Shown: positions 9,200 through 17,535 of the stretch, one piece after another | Layout of the letters: each line of letters opens with the position of its first letter | Position numbering within the stretch: the stretch's first letter is position 1 | DNA from: an uncultured bacterium | Lineage (GTDB): Bacteria; Bacillota; Clostridia; Lachnospirales; Lachnospiraceae | Assembly (NCBI GenBank): GCA_905214875.1 | Contig: CAJMNR010000017.1 | Span: 1-64,000, forward strand | Direction of reading: 5' to 3' | Length of the DNA: 64,000 nucleotides | Made by a program: the position numbers and the translations under genes | Notes under the pieces: generated by a model | What the model was told of the DNA's origin: nothing | What the model saw: the letters and a program-made list of their open reading frames with translations, nothing else | Database searches by the model: none

Positions 9200-9382
9200 A
9201 TGCCTCAAATAATCCTAGAATTTTTATATCGTCTGATTGTAACGCTCTTAATTCTTACTCCATCGCTTACTGCCATCGTGGTAGCATTTACAATCATTTA
9301 TGATAGAGACTTTAAGAAGAATAAGACCCAAAATGAAGCCACAGAAAAACAGGAAGAACAAGAAACTTACAACGACCCTTAA
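9200..9382 (+). CDS. Small single-TM protein
   Basis: 60 codons opening MPQIILEFLYRL, with one hydrophobic helix (about residues 5-33) followed by a charged tail ending QEEQETYNDP. GGAG lies 8 nt upstream of the ATG. It is divergent from tepA and convergent with metY, sharing the bidirectional terminator at 9422-9464. Not recognised. Codon use and the clean TM-plus-charged-tail layout suggest a real gene, but the SD is modest. Confidence 0.55.
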   Translation: MPQIILEFLYRLIVTLLILTPSLTAIVVAFTIIYDRDFKKNKTQNEATEKQEEQETYNDP

Positions 9383-9421
9383 TGCAAGCAGGACTTTTTC
9401 TCGTTGTTTCGCGTAAAGAAA

Positions 9422-9464
9422 ACGCCATACCGTCCTTTCAATCTTACATAAGGCGGTATGGCGT
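9422..9464. terminator. Bidirectional terminator, metY / small TM gene
   Basis: Perfect 11-bp stem ACGCCATACCG / CGGTATGGCGT with CTTTTA on the plus side and an A/T-rich tract on the other. It serves both convergent genes. Confidence 0.8.
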
Positions 9465-9475
9465 CTTTTACTAAT

Positions 9476-10759
9476 TTATTTATTATAGATTTGATCAAAT
9501 GCCTGTTCAATGTCAGCAATGATATCATCAATATATTCAATACCGATGGACATACGGATTAAGTCAGCACCTACTCCGCATTCTTCTAATTGTTCATCTG
9601 TCAATTGACGATGAGTCGTACTAGCTGGATGAAGTACGCTAGTTCTAGCATCTGCAACATGAACAACGATGGAAGCTAATTTTAAGCTATCCATAAACTT
9701 CGTAGCGGCTTCTCTTCCACCAACAAGGCCAAAGCTGATAACCCCACAAGTACCGTTAGGCATGTATTTTTCAGCCATTGCATGGAACTTACAGCTCTTA
9801 AGTCCTGGATAGTTCACCCATGTTACATGTTCGTTTGCCTCTAAGAATTCAGCAACTTTTTGTGCATTGAAGCAATGTCTTTCCACTCTAAGTGGAAGCG
9901 TTTCCAATCCAAGGTTTAAAAGGAATGCATTATTTGCAGTAGGAGTAACCCCCATGTCTCTCATTAATTGAAGTCTTGCTTTTGCAATATATGCGGCTTC
10001 TTTAAAATGTTCTGTATAAACAACACCATGGTAGGATTCATCTGGTGTACTAAGTCCAGGGAACTTTCCATTTGCCCAGTTAAACTTACCACCATCAACG
10101 ATTACGCCACCAAGTGCGACTGCATGTCCGTCCATATATTTGGAAGTGGAATGAACAACAATGTCTGCTCCAAATTCAAATGGTCTGCAATTAACAGGTG
10201 TTGCAAATGTATTATCCACCATAAATGGAATACCGTTATCATGTGCAACCTCTGCAAACATAGATAGATCTACGATGCAAAGAGATGGATTTGCGATAGA
10301 TTCTGCATAAATCACTTTCGTATTAGGTCTAACAGCATTACGTAATTCTTCTTCTGAAGCATCTGGTCGAACTAATGTTACATCGATACCAAAACGTTTT
10401 AACGTTACTGTAAATAAGTTCATCGTTCCACCGTAAATAGCGGAGGAAGATACGATATGGTCTCCTGCATTACAGATATTTAAAACAGCTACCATAATTG
10501 CAGACATACCTGCTGCTGTCATTAAAGCTCCAACACCACCTTCTAGTGCTGCAATTTTCTTTTCTACTGCATCCACTGTAGGGTTTGCAAGTCTTGTATA
10601 GAAGAAACCGTCTTCTTCTAGGTCAAATAACTTTCCAACTTCAACGCTAGAATCGTATTTGTATGTAGTAGATTGTACAATAGGTAAAACTCTAGGCTCT
10701 CCGTTCTTAGGAGAATAACCTTCTTGAATACATTGTGTATTGATATGATAATTACTCAT
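9476..10759 (-). CDS. metY: O-acetylhomoserine sulfhydrylase (aminocarboxypropyltransferase)
   Basis: PLP enzyme of the Cys/Met metabolism family that makes homocysteine from O-acetylhomoserine and sulfide. 427 residues, the normal size for MetY. The PLP lysine lies in HSTSKYMDGH (Lys about 207). AESIANPS, VDNTFATP and the C-terminal RMSIGIEYIDDI segment are typical. Length and SIGIE context favour MetY over MetB/MetC (about 380 residues). SD AAAGGCGAG precedes the ATG. No SAM or T-box leader is visible in the short upstream gap. Confidence 0.92.
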   Translation of the reverse strand: MSNYHINTQCIQEGYSPKNGEPRVLPIVQSTTYKYDSSVEVGKLFDLEEDGFFYTRLANPTVDAVEKKIAALEGGVGALMTAAGMSAIMVAVLNICNAGDHIVSSSAIYGGTMNLFTVTLKRFGIDVTLVRPDASEEELRNAVRPNTKVIYAESIANPSLCIVDLSMFAEVAHDNGIPFMVDNTFATPVNCRPFEFGADIVVHSTSKYMDGHAVALGGVIVDGGKFNWANGKFPGLSTPDESYHGVVYTEHFKEAAYIAKARLQLMRDMGVTPTANNAFLLNLGLETLPLRVERHCFNAQKVAEFLEANEHVTWVNYPGLKSCKFHAMAEKYMPNGTCGVISFGLVGGREAATKFMDSLKLASIVVHVADARTSVLHPASTTHRQLTDEQLEECGVGADLIRMSIGIEYIDDIIADIEQAFDQIYNK

Positions 10760-10799
10760 GTCTTCTCGCCTTTCTCTATTATGTTATCTTTATTTAAAC

Positions 10800-10828
10800 A
10801 AAAGGCGTTGCGAAATGCAATACCTTTT
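10800..10828 (-). terminator. Terminator of M16 peptidase gene
   Basis: Hairpin AAAAGGyrTTGC / GCAACGCCTTTT followed by TGTTT on the minus strand, directly after the peptidase stop codon. Confidence 0.65.
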
Positions 10829-10833
10829 GTCGA

Positions 10834-12108
10834 TTAAAGCTGATTTAGTTGTTCCCAGTAGTCTTTGATCTCGTCAAGCTCTATGCAATCAATATTTCCA
10901 ACAAAACAGATACTAAAGCAATCTGTCGTAAAATACTTATTTACAAATGCATGAATATCCTCAACTGTTACTGCGCGAACCTTTTCAACCGTAACTGTGA
11001 CATCTTCCACCTTGCCTTGGCATAACACGGACTTTCCATTGTTATTCATACGATCCCTACTGGATTCGCTACCAAGAAGAAGTTCACAGATAATCTGCTC
11101 TTTCGCACGCTTTAACATCGTCTCTGTAATTCCTGTCTTCTTAAACTCTTCCATACATGTAACGATAGTCTTTAATACCGTCATTACGTTGTTTGTATTT
11201 AACGTTGCGTCGATTTGAAATAACCCTGCGATATTATAAGGACTTGGATAAGAATAAATCGAATACGCCAATCCTAACTCCTCACGAATCTTCTGGAACA
11301 GAATAGAACTTTCATTTCCACCAAAGATTGCATTCGCAATACTCATGGCATACTTTTCTTCCGACATCGTGCTTACTGCATTAAATGCAAGATTCATATG
11401 CACTTGCTCGATATCCTTATCCCTTACAACGAAAGTCTTTGTAAAATCAGGAACTGTAATCTGGCTTCTAGCACTATTCGTCTTAATAGCGCCAAAGCTC
11501 TTTTCTAATAATTCCATGACCGCGTCTTCCTCAAAATTACCAGCTACGGAAATCACCATATTGTCCGCTACATAATAAAGGTCCATAAAACGGAGCAAGT
11601 CATCTCTTGTCATACGTGCTACATTTTCCTTTGTGCCGGAAATAATATATCCAAGCGGATGGTCTTTCCAAACCTCTTTTTGAAGCAACTCATGCACCAA
11701 GTCATCCGGTGAGTCATCATACATATCGATTTCATCGATAATGACCCCTTTTTCCTTCTCAAGGTCTTCTTTATCAAATAAAGAATTACAAAGCATGTCG
11801 CTCATGATATCGATTGCATTTTCTAAATGAGTGTCAAGCGTAGTCACATAGTAAGACGTACATTCTTTACTCGTATACGCATTCATATTGCCACCTATCA
11901 TCGTGCAATCATCTGCGATCCCATTAGCAGTACGATTTTTTGTACCTTTAAACATCATATGCTCAATCACATGGGCAATACCATTATTCATAGCATCTTC
12001 ATTGGCAGACCCCACATTGACCCAAACGCCAAGGGAAACACTACGTAAATGTTTCATCTGTTCAAGTACGACAGTGAGCCCATTTGATAATTGTTTCGTT
12101 TTAACCAT
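10834..12108 (-). CDS. M16 family zinc metallopeptidase (YmxG/MlpA type)
   Basis: 424 residues with the inverse zincin motif HVIEH (about residues 45-49) and the downstream Glu in the helix around EKGVIIDEIDMY. The C-terminal half is the second, non-catalytic pitrilysin-fold domain with the RxxxxxNNNGKS-like region. No signal peptide, so cytoplasmic. It lies downstream of pnp, as mlpA/ymxG does in Bacillus; the two are separated here by a terminator. The substrate in bacteria of this group is not established. SD AAAGG lies 9 nt before the ATG. Confidence 0.9.
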   Translation of the reverse strand: MVKTKQLSNGLTVVLEQMKHLRSVSLGVWVNVGSANEDAMNNGIAHVIEHMMFKGTKNRTANGIADDCTMIGGNMNAYTSKECTSYYVTTLDTHLENAIDIMSDMLCNSLFDKEDLEKEKGVIIDEIDMYDDSPDDLVHELLQKEVWKDHPLGYIISGTKENVARMTRDDLLRFMDLYYVADNMVISVAGNFEEDAVMELLEKSFGAIKTNSARSQITVPDFTKTFVVRDKDIEQVHMNLAFNAVSTMSEEKYAMSIANAIFGGNESSILFQKIREELGLAYSIYSYPSPYNIAGLFQIDATLNTNNVMTVLKTIVTCMEEFKKTGITETMLKRAKEQIICELLLGSESSRDRMNNNGKSVLCQGKVEDVTVTVEKVRAVTVEDIHAFVNKYFTTDCFSICFVGNIDCIELDEIKDYWEQLNQL

Positions 12109-12180
12109 ACAACAAAACCTTTCTATCTATTTATCTATAAGTTCTTCATTATTCAAGACATTCTTTATGGAAAAAGAAAA

Positions 12181-12217
12181 CCTTAGAGACAACTGCATTT
12201 TGCAAATGACTCTAAGG
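12181..12217 (-). terminator. Terminator of pnp
   Basis: Stem CCTTAGAG / CTCTAAGG with an inner GCATTTTGC hairpin, then TTTTCTTTTT on the minus strand. Confidence 0.75.
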
Positions 12218-12245
12218 TAATATCATTCTTCTTATTTGTAAAGAT

Positions 12246-14336
12246 TTATTCTTCTACATCTTTCATGCTGAAAGTAAATCTTCCCATCTTATCTTTACCT
12301 AAGCAAACTACTTTAACGTGATCACCTAATGTTAAGACATCTTCTACATGGTTGATGCGATCTTTACTAATCTTAGAAATGTGAACCATTCCTTCTTTAC
12401 CAGGAGCAAATTCAACGAATGCACCAAATTCTTTAATGCTGATTACCGTACCTTCAAATACTTGGCCTTCTTGGTATTCAGTAGTGATTGTCTTAATAAG
12501 ACGAACTGCTTCATCAATACCATCTTGGTCAGTACCACATACAGATACGTTACCTTCATCAGTAATATCAATCTTAACGCCTGTTTTTTCAATGATAGCG
12601 TTGATTGTTTTACCTCTTTGACCAACAACATCACCGATCTTAGTTGGGTCAATTTTAATTTGAACAATCTTAGGAGCATATTTTCCAACATGATCTCTAG
12701 CGTGATCAATTACTGGACACATAACTTCATCTAAGATGTACATACGTGCTTCTTTTGTTTTCTTAATTGCTTCTTCAATGATTGGTCTAGTTAAACCATG
12801 AATCTTGATATCCATTTGGATTGCAGTGATACCATCTCTTGTACCAGCTACTTTAAAGTCCATGTCACCGAAGAAATCTTCAAGACCTTGGATATCTGTT
12901 AATACAATATAATCATCATCAGTGTCACCTGTTACAAGACCACAAGAGATACCAGCAACTGGTTTCTTAATTGGAACACCTGCTGCCATTAATGCTAATG
13001 TGGAAGCACAGATACTTGCTTGAGATGTAGAACCATTGGATTCCATTGTTTCAGATACCGTACGAATTGCATATGGGAATTCTTCTGGTGAAGGAAGTAC
13101 TGGAACTAATGCTCTTTCTGCTAACGCACCGTGACCGATTTCACGACGTCCTGGTCCTCTAGAAGGTTTTGTTTCACCAACAGAGTAACTTGGGAAGTTG
13201 TAGTGGTGCATGTAACGTTTGCTAGTTTCTGCTTCGTCAAGACCGTCAATTCTTTGAGCTTCGCTTAAAGGTGCAAGTGTAGCTACTGTAAGAATTTGAG
13301 TTTGACCTCTAGTAAACATACCGGAACCATGAACTCTAGGAAGTAAATCTACTTCTGCAGCAAGTTTTCTGATTTCAGTAATTTGTCTACCATCTGGACG
13401 TTTGTGATCTTTAAGGATCATTTTACGAACAGTTTTCTTTTGATATTGATATACCGCTTCGTCAATTAATGGACGCCAGTCTTCATGTTCTTCAGCATAA
13501 CGTGCTTCTAATGTATCTTTGATTTGACGAATGTTTTCTTCTCTTACTTGTTTTACATCTGTAAATACTGCTTCTTCCATTTGTTCTGGAGTAACAACAG
13601 TCATAATGTCTTCTGTTAATTCAGCAGGAATTTCACAACTTACATAAGCGTGTTTTTCTTTACCAACTTCAGCTACGATTGTATCGATGAATTTGATAAC
13701 TTCTTGGTTTACACCATGAGCAGCATAGATTGCTTCGATCATTTTGTCTTCTGGAATTTCGTTTGCGCCAGCTTCAATCATGATAACTTTATCTCTTGTA
13801 GAAGCTACTGTAAGTTGAAGATCAGAAACTGCTTTTTGCGCAGCATTTGGATTGAATACAAATTCTCCATCCACTAAACCAACTTGTGTAGTTGCACAAG
13901 GGCCATCAAATGGGATATCAGAAATTGCAGTTGCAATGGCAGAACCAAGCATAGCTGTAAGTTCTGGACTGCAGTCAGGATCAACGCTCATTACTAAGTT
14001 GTTTAAAGTAACGTCATTACGATAATCCTTTGGGAATAATGGTCTCATAGGACGATCGATTACACGGGAAGTAAGGATAGCGTTTTCGCTAGCTTTACCT
14101 TCTCTTTTATTGAATCCTCCTGGAATTTTACCAACGGAGTATAATTTTTCTTCATACTCAACGCTTAATGGGAAGAAATCGATTCCTTCACGTGGTTTTT
14201 CGGATGCAGTAGCTGTAGATAATACCACAGTATCTCCGTAATGCATAAATGCTGCACCATTTGCCTGCGCAGCTACTCTACCAATATCAACCGTAAGTGT
14301 TCTTCCGGCTAATTCCATAGAAAAACTTTTGTACAT
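12246..14336 (-). CDS. pnp: Polyribonucleotide nucleotidyltransferase (PNPase)
   Basis: 3'-5' phosphorolytic exoribonuclease, a trimeric enzyme of mRNA decay. 696 residues in the usual order: RNase PH-like domain 1 (from MELAGRTLTVDIG), a helical linker, RNase PH domain 2 with the FPSYSVGE and GRREIGHGALAERAL catalytic-core segments, a KH domain with GQRGKT (about 555-615), and an S1 domain (about 620-690, FEGTVISIKEFGAFVEF). The start at 14336 follows AGGAGAT; upstream in-frame codons fall in the structured leader. In many bacteria PNPase represses itself through a leader hairpin, and such a hairpin is present here (14368-14445). Confidence 0.97.
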   Translation of the reverse strand: MYKSFSMELAGRTLTVDIGRVAAQANGAAFMHYGDTVVLSTATASEKPREGIDFFPLSVEYEEKLYSVGKIPGGFNKREGKASENAILTSRVIDRPMRPLFPKDYRNDVTLNNLVMSVDPDCSPELTAMLGSAIATAISDIPFDGPCATTQVGLVDGEFVFNPNAAQKAVSDLQLTVASTRDKVIMIEAGANEIPEDKMIEAIYAAHGVNQEVIKFIDTIVAEVGKEKHAYVSCEIPAELTEDIMTVVTPEQMEEAVFTDVKQVREENIRQIKDTLEARYAEEHEDWRPLIDEAVYQYQKKTVRKMILKDHKRPDGRQITEIRKLAAEVDLLPRVHGSGMFTRGQTQILTVATLAPLSEAQRIDGLDEAETSKRYMHHYNFPSYSVGETKPSRGPGRREIGHGALAERALVPVLPSPEEFPYAIRTVSETMESNGSTSQASICASTLALMAAGVPIKKPVAGISCGLVTGDTDDDYIVLTDIQGLEDFFGDMDFKVAGTRDGITAIQMDIKIHGLTRPIIEEAIKKTKEARMYILDEVMCPVIDHARDHVGKYAPKIVQIKIDPTKIGDVVGQRGKTINAIIEKTGVKIDITDEGNVSVCGTDQDGIDEAVRLIKTITTEYQEGQVFEGTVISIKEFGAFVEFAPGKEGMVHISKISKDRINHVEDVLTLGDHVKVVCLGKDKMGRFTFSMKDVEE

Positions 14337-14367
14337 ATATTTTAATCTCCTTTTATTAAAAATTATC

Positions 14368-14445
14368 ATGGGAAAACCGAAACGTCTGAAAAGCACACTA
14401 CCCTTGAATGAGCTTTTCAGAAGTCTCGGATGTAGCTTTTCCCAT
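14368..14445 (-). promoter_or_regulatory. Long hairpin in the pnp leader
   Basis: Left arm 14368-14394 and right arm 14409-14445 form a nearly continuous helix: ATGGGAAAA with TTTTCCCAT, CCGAaACgT with AaGTcTCGG, and CTGAAAAGC with GCTTTTCAG, with a 7-nt bulge. It ends 31 nt before the pnp start codon and lacks a U tract, so it is not a terminator. By analogy with E. coli pnp it could be an RNase III site for PNPase autoregulation; this is inference. Confidence 0.75.
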
Positions 14446-14489
14446 ATCTTTTTCGCTTTGACACTTTAAATGTATCCAGCTATTTCAAT

Positions 14490-14498
14490 ATTATAACA
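14490..14498 (-). promoter_or_regulatory. Candidate extended -10 promoter of pnp
   Basis: TGTTATAAT on the minus strand, an exact extended -10 (TGnTATAAT). The -35 region 17 bp upstream (TAGTAA) is poor. It would give a leader of roughly 145 nt that includes the hairpin. Confidence 0.45.
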
Positions 14499-14681
14499 CT
14501 TCATGCACTATTTTACTAGACATAATTTATTTTAAAGTGCAAAAAATCATGTTAAATTCAAATTATTCAGCATTATTTTCAGATTTTAAACACAAAACTA
14601 CATTTTTAACATTCAAAAACTATAATGAAATAAAGTAATATACAACACACAGACCTCTGCCCTATTCACACAAACGAAAAG

Positions 14682-14713
14682 AAGCCTGCTAATACTTATA
14701 GTATTAACAGACT
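14682..14713 (-). terminator. Terminator of the aspartate aminotransferase gene
   Basis: Imperfect stem AGCCTGCTAATACT / AGTATTAACAGACT (with one mismatch and one G-U), followed on the minus strand by TCTTTTCG. Moderate U tract. Confidence 0.55.
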
Positions 14714-14738
14714 CCCTCTCATGTATAACTACTAATTT

Positions 14739-16025
14739 TTACATTGTCTCAAGTAATTTTTCCACACTGACTAATTTTACGCATAACGTAAATAGCTGTG
14801 CAGCCAAAATTAAATCATCCAAACTTGGATAAGTTGGTGCAATACGGATATTGCTATCTTTTGGATCTTTTCCATATGGGAATGTAGCTCCAGCACTAGT
14901 AAGTGTAACTCCGGCTTTTTTTGCCTTTGCAACTACTGCTTTTGCGCATCCTTCCATTGTTTCAAATGAGATAAAATAGCCACCCTTTGGTTTCGTCCAG
15001 GAACCGATTTCTAACTCTCCAAGTTCTTTTTCAAAAATATCAAGAACTGCTTCAAATCTAGGTCTGATAATATCTGCTTGTTTTCTCATGTGTTCCAACA
15101 TGCCGTGGATATCCTTAAAGAATCTTACATGACGTAACTGATTTACTTTATCATGACCAATTGTCTGAATCTTAAGCTGTTTCTTAATATCAACCAAGTT
15201 GTTTGGAGAAGTTGCAATTGCTGCAACACCTGAACCTGGGAAACTAACCTTTGAAGTAGAACAGAATTTATAAACCATATCAGGATTTCCTGCACGTTTA
15301 CATTCTGCAATGATTTCAATCAGGTTATCTTGATCGTCATCATATAAATGATGAATTCCATACGCATTATCCCAATAAATACGGAAATCTTTCGCAGCTG
15401 GTTTTAATCGTGCAAACCTACGCACTGTCTCATTCGAATATGTATTTCCTGTTGGGTTTGAATATTTTGGAACACACCATATTCCTTTAATTGCCTCGTC
15501 TTCGCTCACTAATTTTTCGACCATATCCATATCCGGACCATCTTCTTTCATTGGTACGTTGATCATTTCAATACCGAAATACTCAGTGATTGCAAAATGT
15601 CTGTCATATCCAGGTACTGGACATAAGAATTTTACTTTATCAAGCTTACACCATGGAGTATTTCCCATTACACCATGCGTCATGGAACGAGAAATTGTAT
15701 CATACATGATATTAAGACTTGAATTACCATATATAATAAGATTGTCAGCAGGTACCTCTATCATATCACCGATTAACTCTTTTGCCTCTTCGATGCCGTC
15801 AAGAACACCGTAATTGCGGCAATCAGTGCCATCATCACATACCAAATCAGATTTACTGTTTAAAACATCCATCATTCCCATTGAGAGATCTAATTGCTCA
15901 GCGCCTGGTTTACCTCTGGACATATCAAGTTGTAATCCTTTTGCTTGATATTTCTTATATTCGGCGTTAAGTTCCTTTTGTAATTTAAGAAGTTCATCCT
16001 TACTTAAATTCTTATAAGCTTCCAT
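14739..16025 (-). CDS. Aspartate aminotransferase, type Ic (PF12897-like)
   Basis: Fold-type I PLP aminotransferase of 428 residues. It matches the 'type Ic' aspartate aminotransferase subgroup by the N-terminal LDMSRGKP, IYGNSSLNIMYD, PGYDRHFAITEYFGI, SNPTGN and SKVSFPGSGVA (PLP Lys) segments and by the C-terminal RIAPTYPSLDDL. It should interconvert aspartate and oxaloacetate with glutamate/2-oxoglutarate; the exact substrate is inferred from the subgroup. Monocistronic, with SD AAGGAGGAAG. Confidence 0.9.
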   Translation of the reverse strand: MEAYKNLSKDELLKLQKELNAEYKKYQAKGLQLDMSRGKPGAEQLDLSMGMMDVLNSKSDLVCDDGTDCRNYGVLDGIEEAKELIGDMIEVPADNLIIYGNSSLNIMYDTISRSMTHGVMGNTPWCKLDKVKFLCPVPGYDRHFAITEYFGIEMINVPMKEDGPDMDMVEKLVSEDEAIKGIWCVPKYSNPTGNTYSNETVRRFARLKPAAKDFRIYWDNAYGIHHLYDDDQDNLIEIIAECKRAGNPDMVYKFCSTSKVSFPGSGVAAIATSPNNLVDIKKQLKIQTIGHDKVNQLRHVRFFKDIHGMLEHMRKQADIIRPRFEAVLDIFEKELGELEIGSWTKPKGGYFISFETMEGCAKAVVAKAKKAGVTLTSAGATFPYGKDPKDSNIRIAPTYPSLDDLILAAQLFTLCVKLVSVEKLLETM

Positions 16026-16209
16026 TCTTCTTCCTCCTTAACGATTTTGCAAAACACCTAAAAGACGTTTGACTTCTTTGTATTTTATAATACTATCTTT
16101 GTGAATGCAAGTATGAATTTGCTACTTGTTGGAATTTGTAGAACTGGATATAATACATATGTATGTTTTCCAATAACGTATACAAATGAAACCCGAAAGG
16201 AAATCTTTA

Positions 16210-17469
16210 ATGAAAGTCGTAGGTTTAATTACTGAATACAATCCGTTCCATAATGGACATAAATATCATATAGAACAAGCAAAGAAGCTAACCGGTGCCG
16301 ACCATGTAGTCGTTGTTATGAGTGGTAACTTCGTACAGCGAGGGGCTCCCGCGATCGTAGACAAATACACACGCTGTGAAATGGCTTTAAACGAAGGTGC
16401 GGACTTAGTCTTCGAACTCCCTGTCACCTATGCAACAGCAAGTGCCGAGTATTTTGCAATGGGCGCCGTAAAGATCTTACACAGCCTCTCCTTTATCGAT
16501 ACCATATGTTTCGGCAGCGAATGTGGCGACCTCACCCTACTAAATGAAATTGCTTCCATCTTAGTAGACGAGCCCATTTTATTTAAAGAGCTATTAAATG
16601 CTTTTATAAAACAAGGAGAATCCTTTCCTGCAGCAAGGCAGCACGCCTTAACAACTTATCTATTACAGACTGATGCAAGCCTAACAGGGAAAGAAAAAGA
16701 GCTAACCGAGGTATTAGCCTCTCCAAATAATATATTAGGCATTGAATACTTAAAGGCATTAAAGCAGCTAAACAGCCCAATCAAGCCTTATACGATTACG
16801 CGTATCTGCTCTGGCTATCACGAGTCTTCTCTTACCGGAACAATCAGCAGTGCTTCTTCCATTCGTCAACATATCAATTCTAAAGTCGACTATATGGATG
16901 CACTAAATGTAGCCATGCCAGCTTCAGCATATGCCCTTTTACATGAGGCAATGAACAAATGTGCCCCAGTCGTAGAAGATGATTTCAGCCAGTTTTTATA
17001 CTATAAGCTACTCTATACGCCAACAAGCGAACTGACCGACTATCTCGATATCAACGAAGACATTGCAATGCGTATCCAAAACACAAAGGCCTCCTTTACA
17101 ACTGTCCACTCCTATGCCGAACAGTTAAAGACAAAGAACTTAACACAGACACGCATCAATCGAATTCTGTTCCATCTGCTGCTTAATATAAAGAAAGAGT
17201 ATTTCAAAGACGACCGCGCCTCCTCTTCTGTATACTTACGCTTACTAGGGATGAAGAAAGAATCCAGTTTTCTAATCAAAAGCTCAAAGCTAGAAACTGC
17301 CCTTCCAATCATTACAAAACTTGCAGATGCAAAAGACAAATTAGACCAAGATGCTCTCCTGCACTTAACTACTGAAATACAAGCATCCACTCTATACAAC
17401 CAAGTGGTATCCCATAAATTTAATACAACTTTAAAAGACGAATACCGCAAAGGTATCGTCATTAGATGA
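16210..17469 (+). CDS. tmcAL: tRNA(Met) cytidine acetate ligase TmcAL (YlbM family)
   Basis: ATP-dependent enzyme that acetylates C34 of elongator tRNA(Met) using acetate. 419 residues. The nucleotidyltransferase HIGH-like motif is in EYNPFHNGHKYHI near the N-terminus, followed by MSGNFVQRGAPAIVDKYTR and CFGSECGD, all family hallmarks; the C-terminal half is helical. The start at 16210 is chosen over 16186 because AAAGGA precedes it at good distance and the protein then starts MKVVGLITEYNPFHNG as in homologues. One of the few plus-strand genes; it shares a terminator with convergent pepF. Confidence 0.93.
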   Translation: MKVVGLITEYNPFHNGHKYHIEQAKKLTGADHVVVVMSGNFVQRGAPAIVDKYTRCEMALNEGADLVFELPVTYATASAEYFAMGAVKILHSLSFIDTICFGSECGDLTLLNEIASILVDEPILFKELLNAFIKQGESFPAARQHALTTYLLQTDASLTGKEKELTEVLASPNNILGIEYLKALKQLNSPIKPYTITRICSGYHESSLTGTISSASSIRQHINSKVDYMDALNVAMPASAYALLHEAMNKCAPVVEDDFSQFLYYKLLYTPTSELTDYLDINEDIAMRIQNTKASFTTVHSYAEQLKTKNLTQTRINRILFHLLLNIKKEYFKDDRASSSVYLRLLGMKKESSFLIKSSKLETALPIITKLADAKDKLDQDALLHLTTEIQASTLYNQVVSHKFNTTLKDEYRKGIVIR

Positions 17470-17471
17470 TA

Positions 17472-17513
17472 AAAAAAGACTCATTGCTCCATAAAGAACA
17501 ATGAGTCTTTTTT
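17472..17513. terminator. Bidirectional terminator, tmcAL / pepF
   Basis: Stem AAAAAAGACTCATTG / CAATGAGTCTTTTTT, 15 bp, with T runs on both strands. Confidence 0.85.
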
Positions 17514-17535
17514 ACAAGTTTTATAATAATTCTTT

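Larger units (their letters stand above)
14337..14738. other. Intergenic region upstream of pnp
   Basis: Contains the pnp SD, the leader hairpin, a possible extended -10 promoter for pnp (TGTTATAAT read on the minus strand, 14490-14498; weak -35) and, at the far end, the terminator of the aminotransferase gene. The stretch 14500-14680 is AT-rich, with no gene or clear structure seen. Confidence 0.6.

Noticed and set aside
10760..10833. Possible SAM (S-box) or T-box leader for metY
   Set aside because: The gap upstream of metY is only 74 bp and is occupied by the terminator of the M16 gene.
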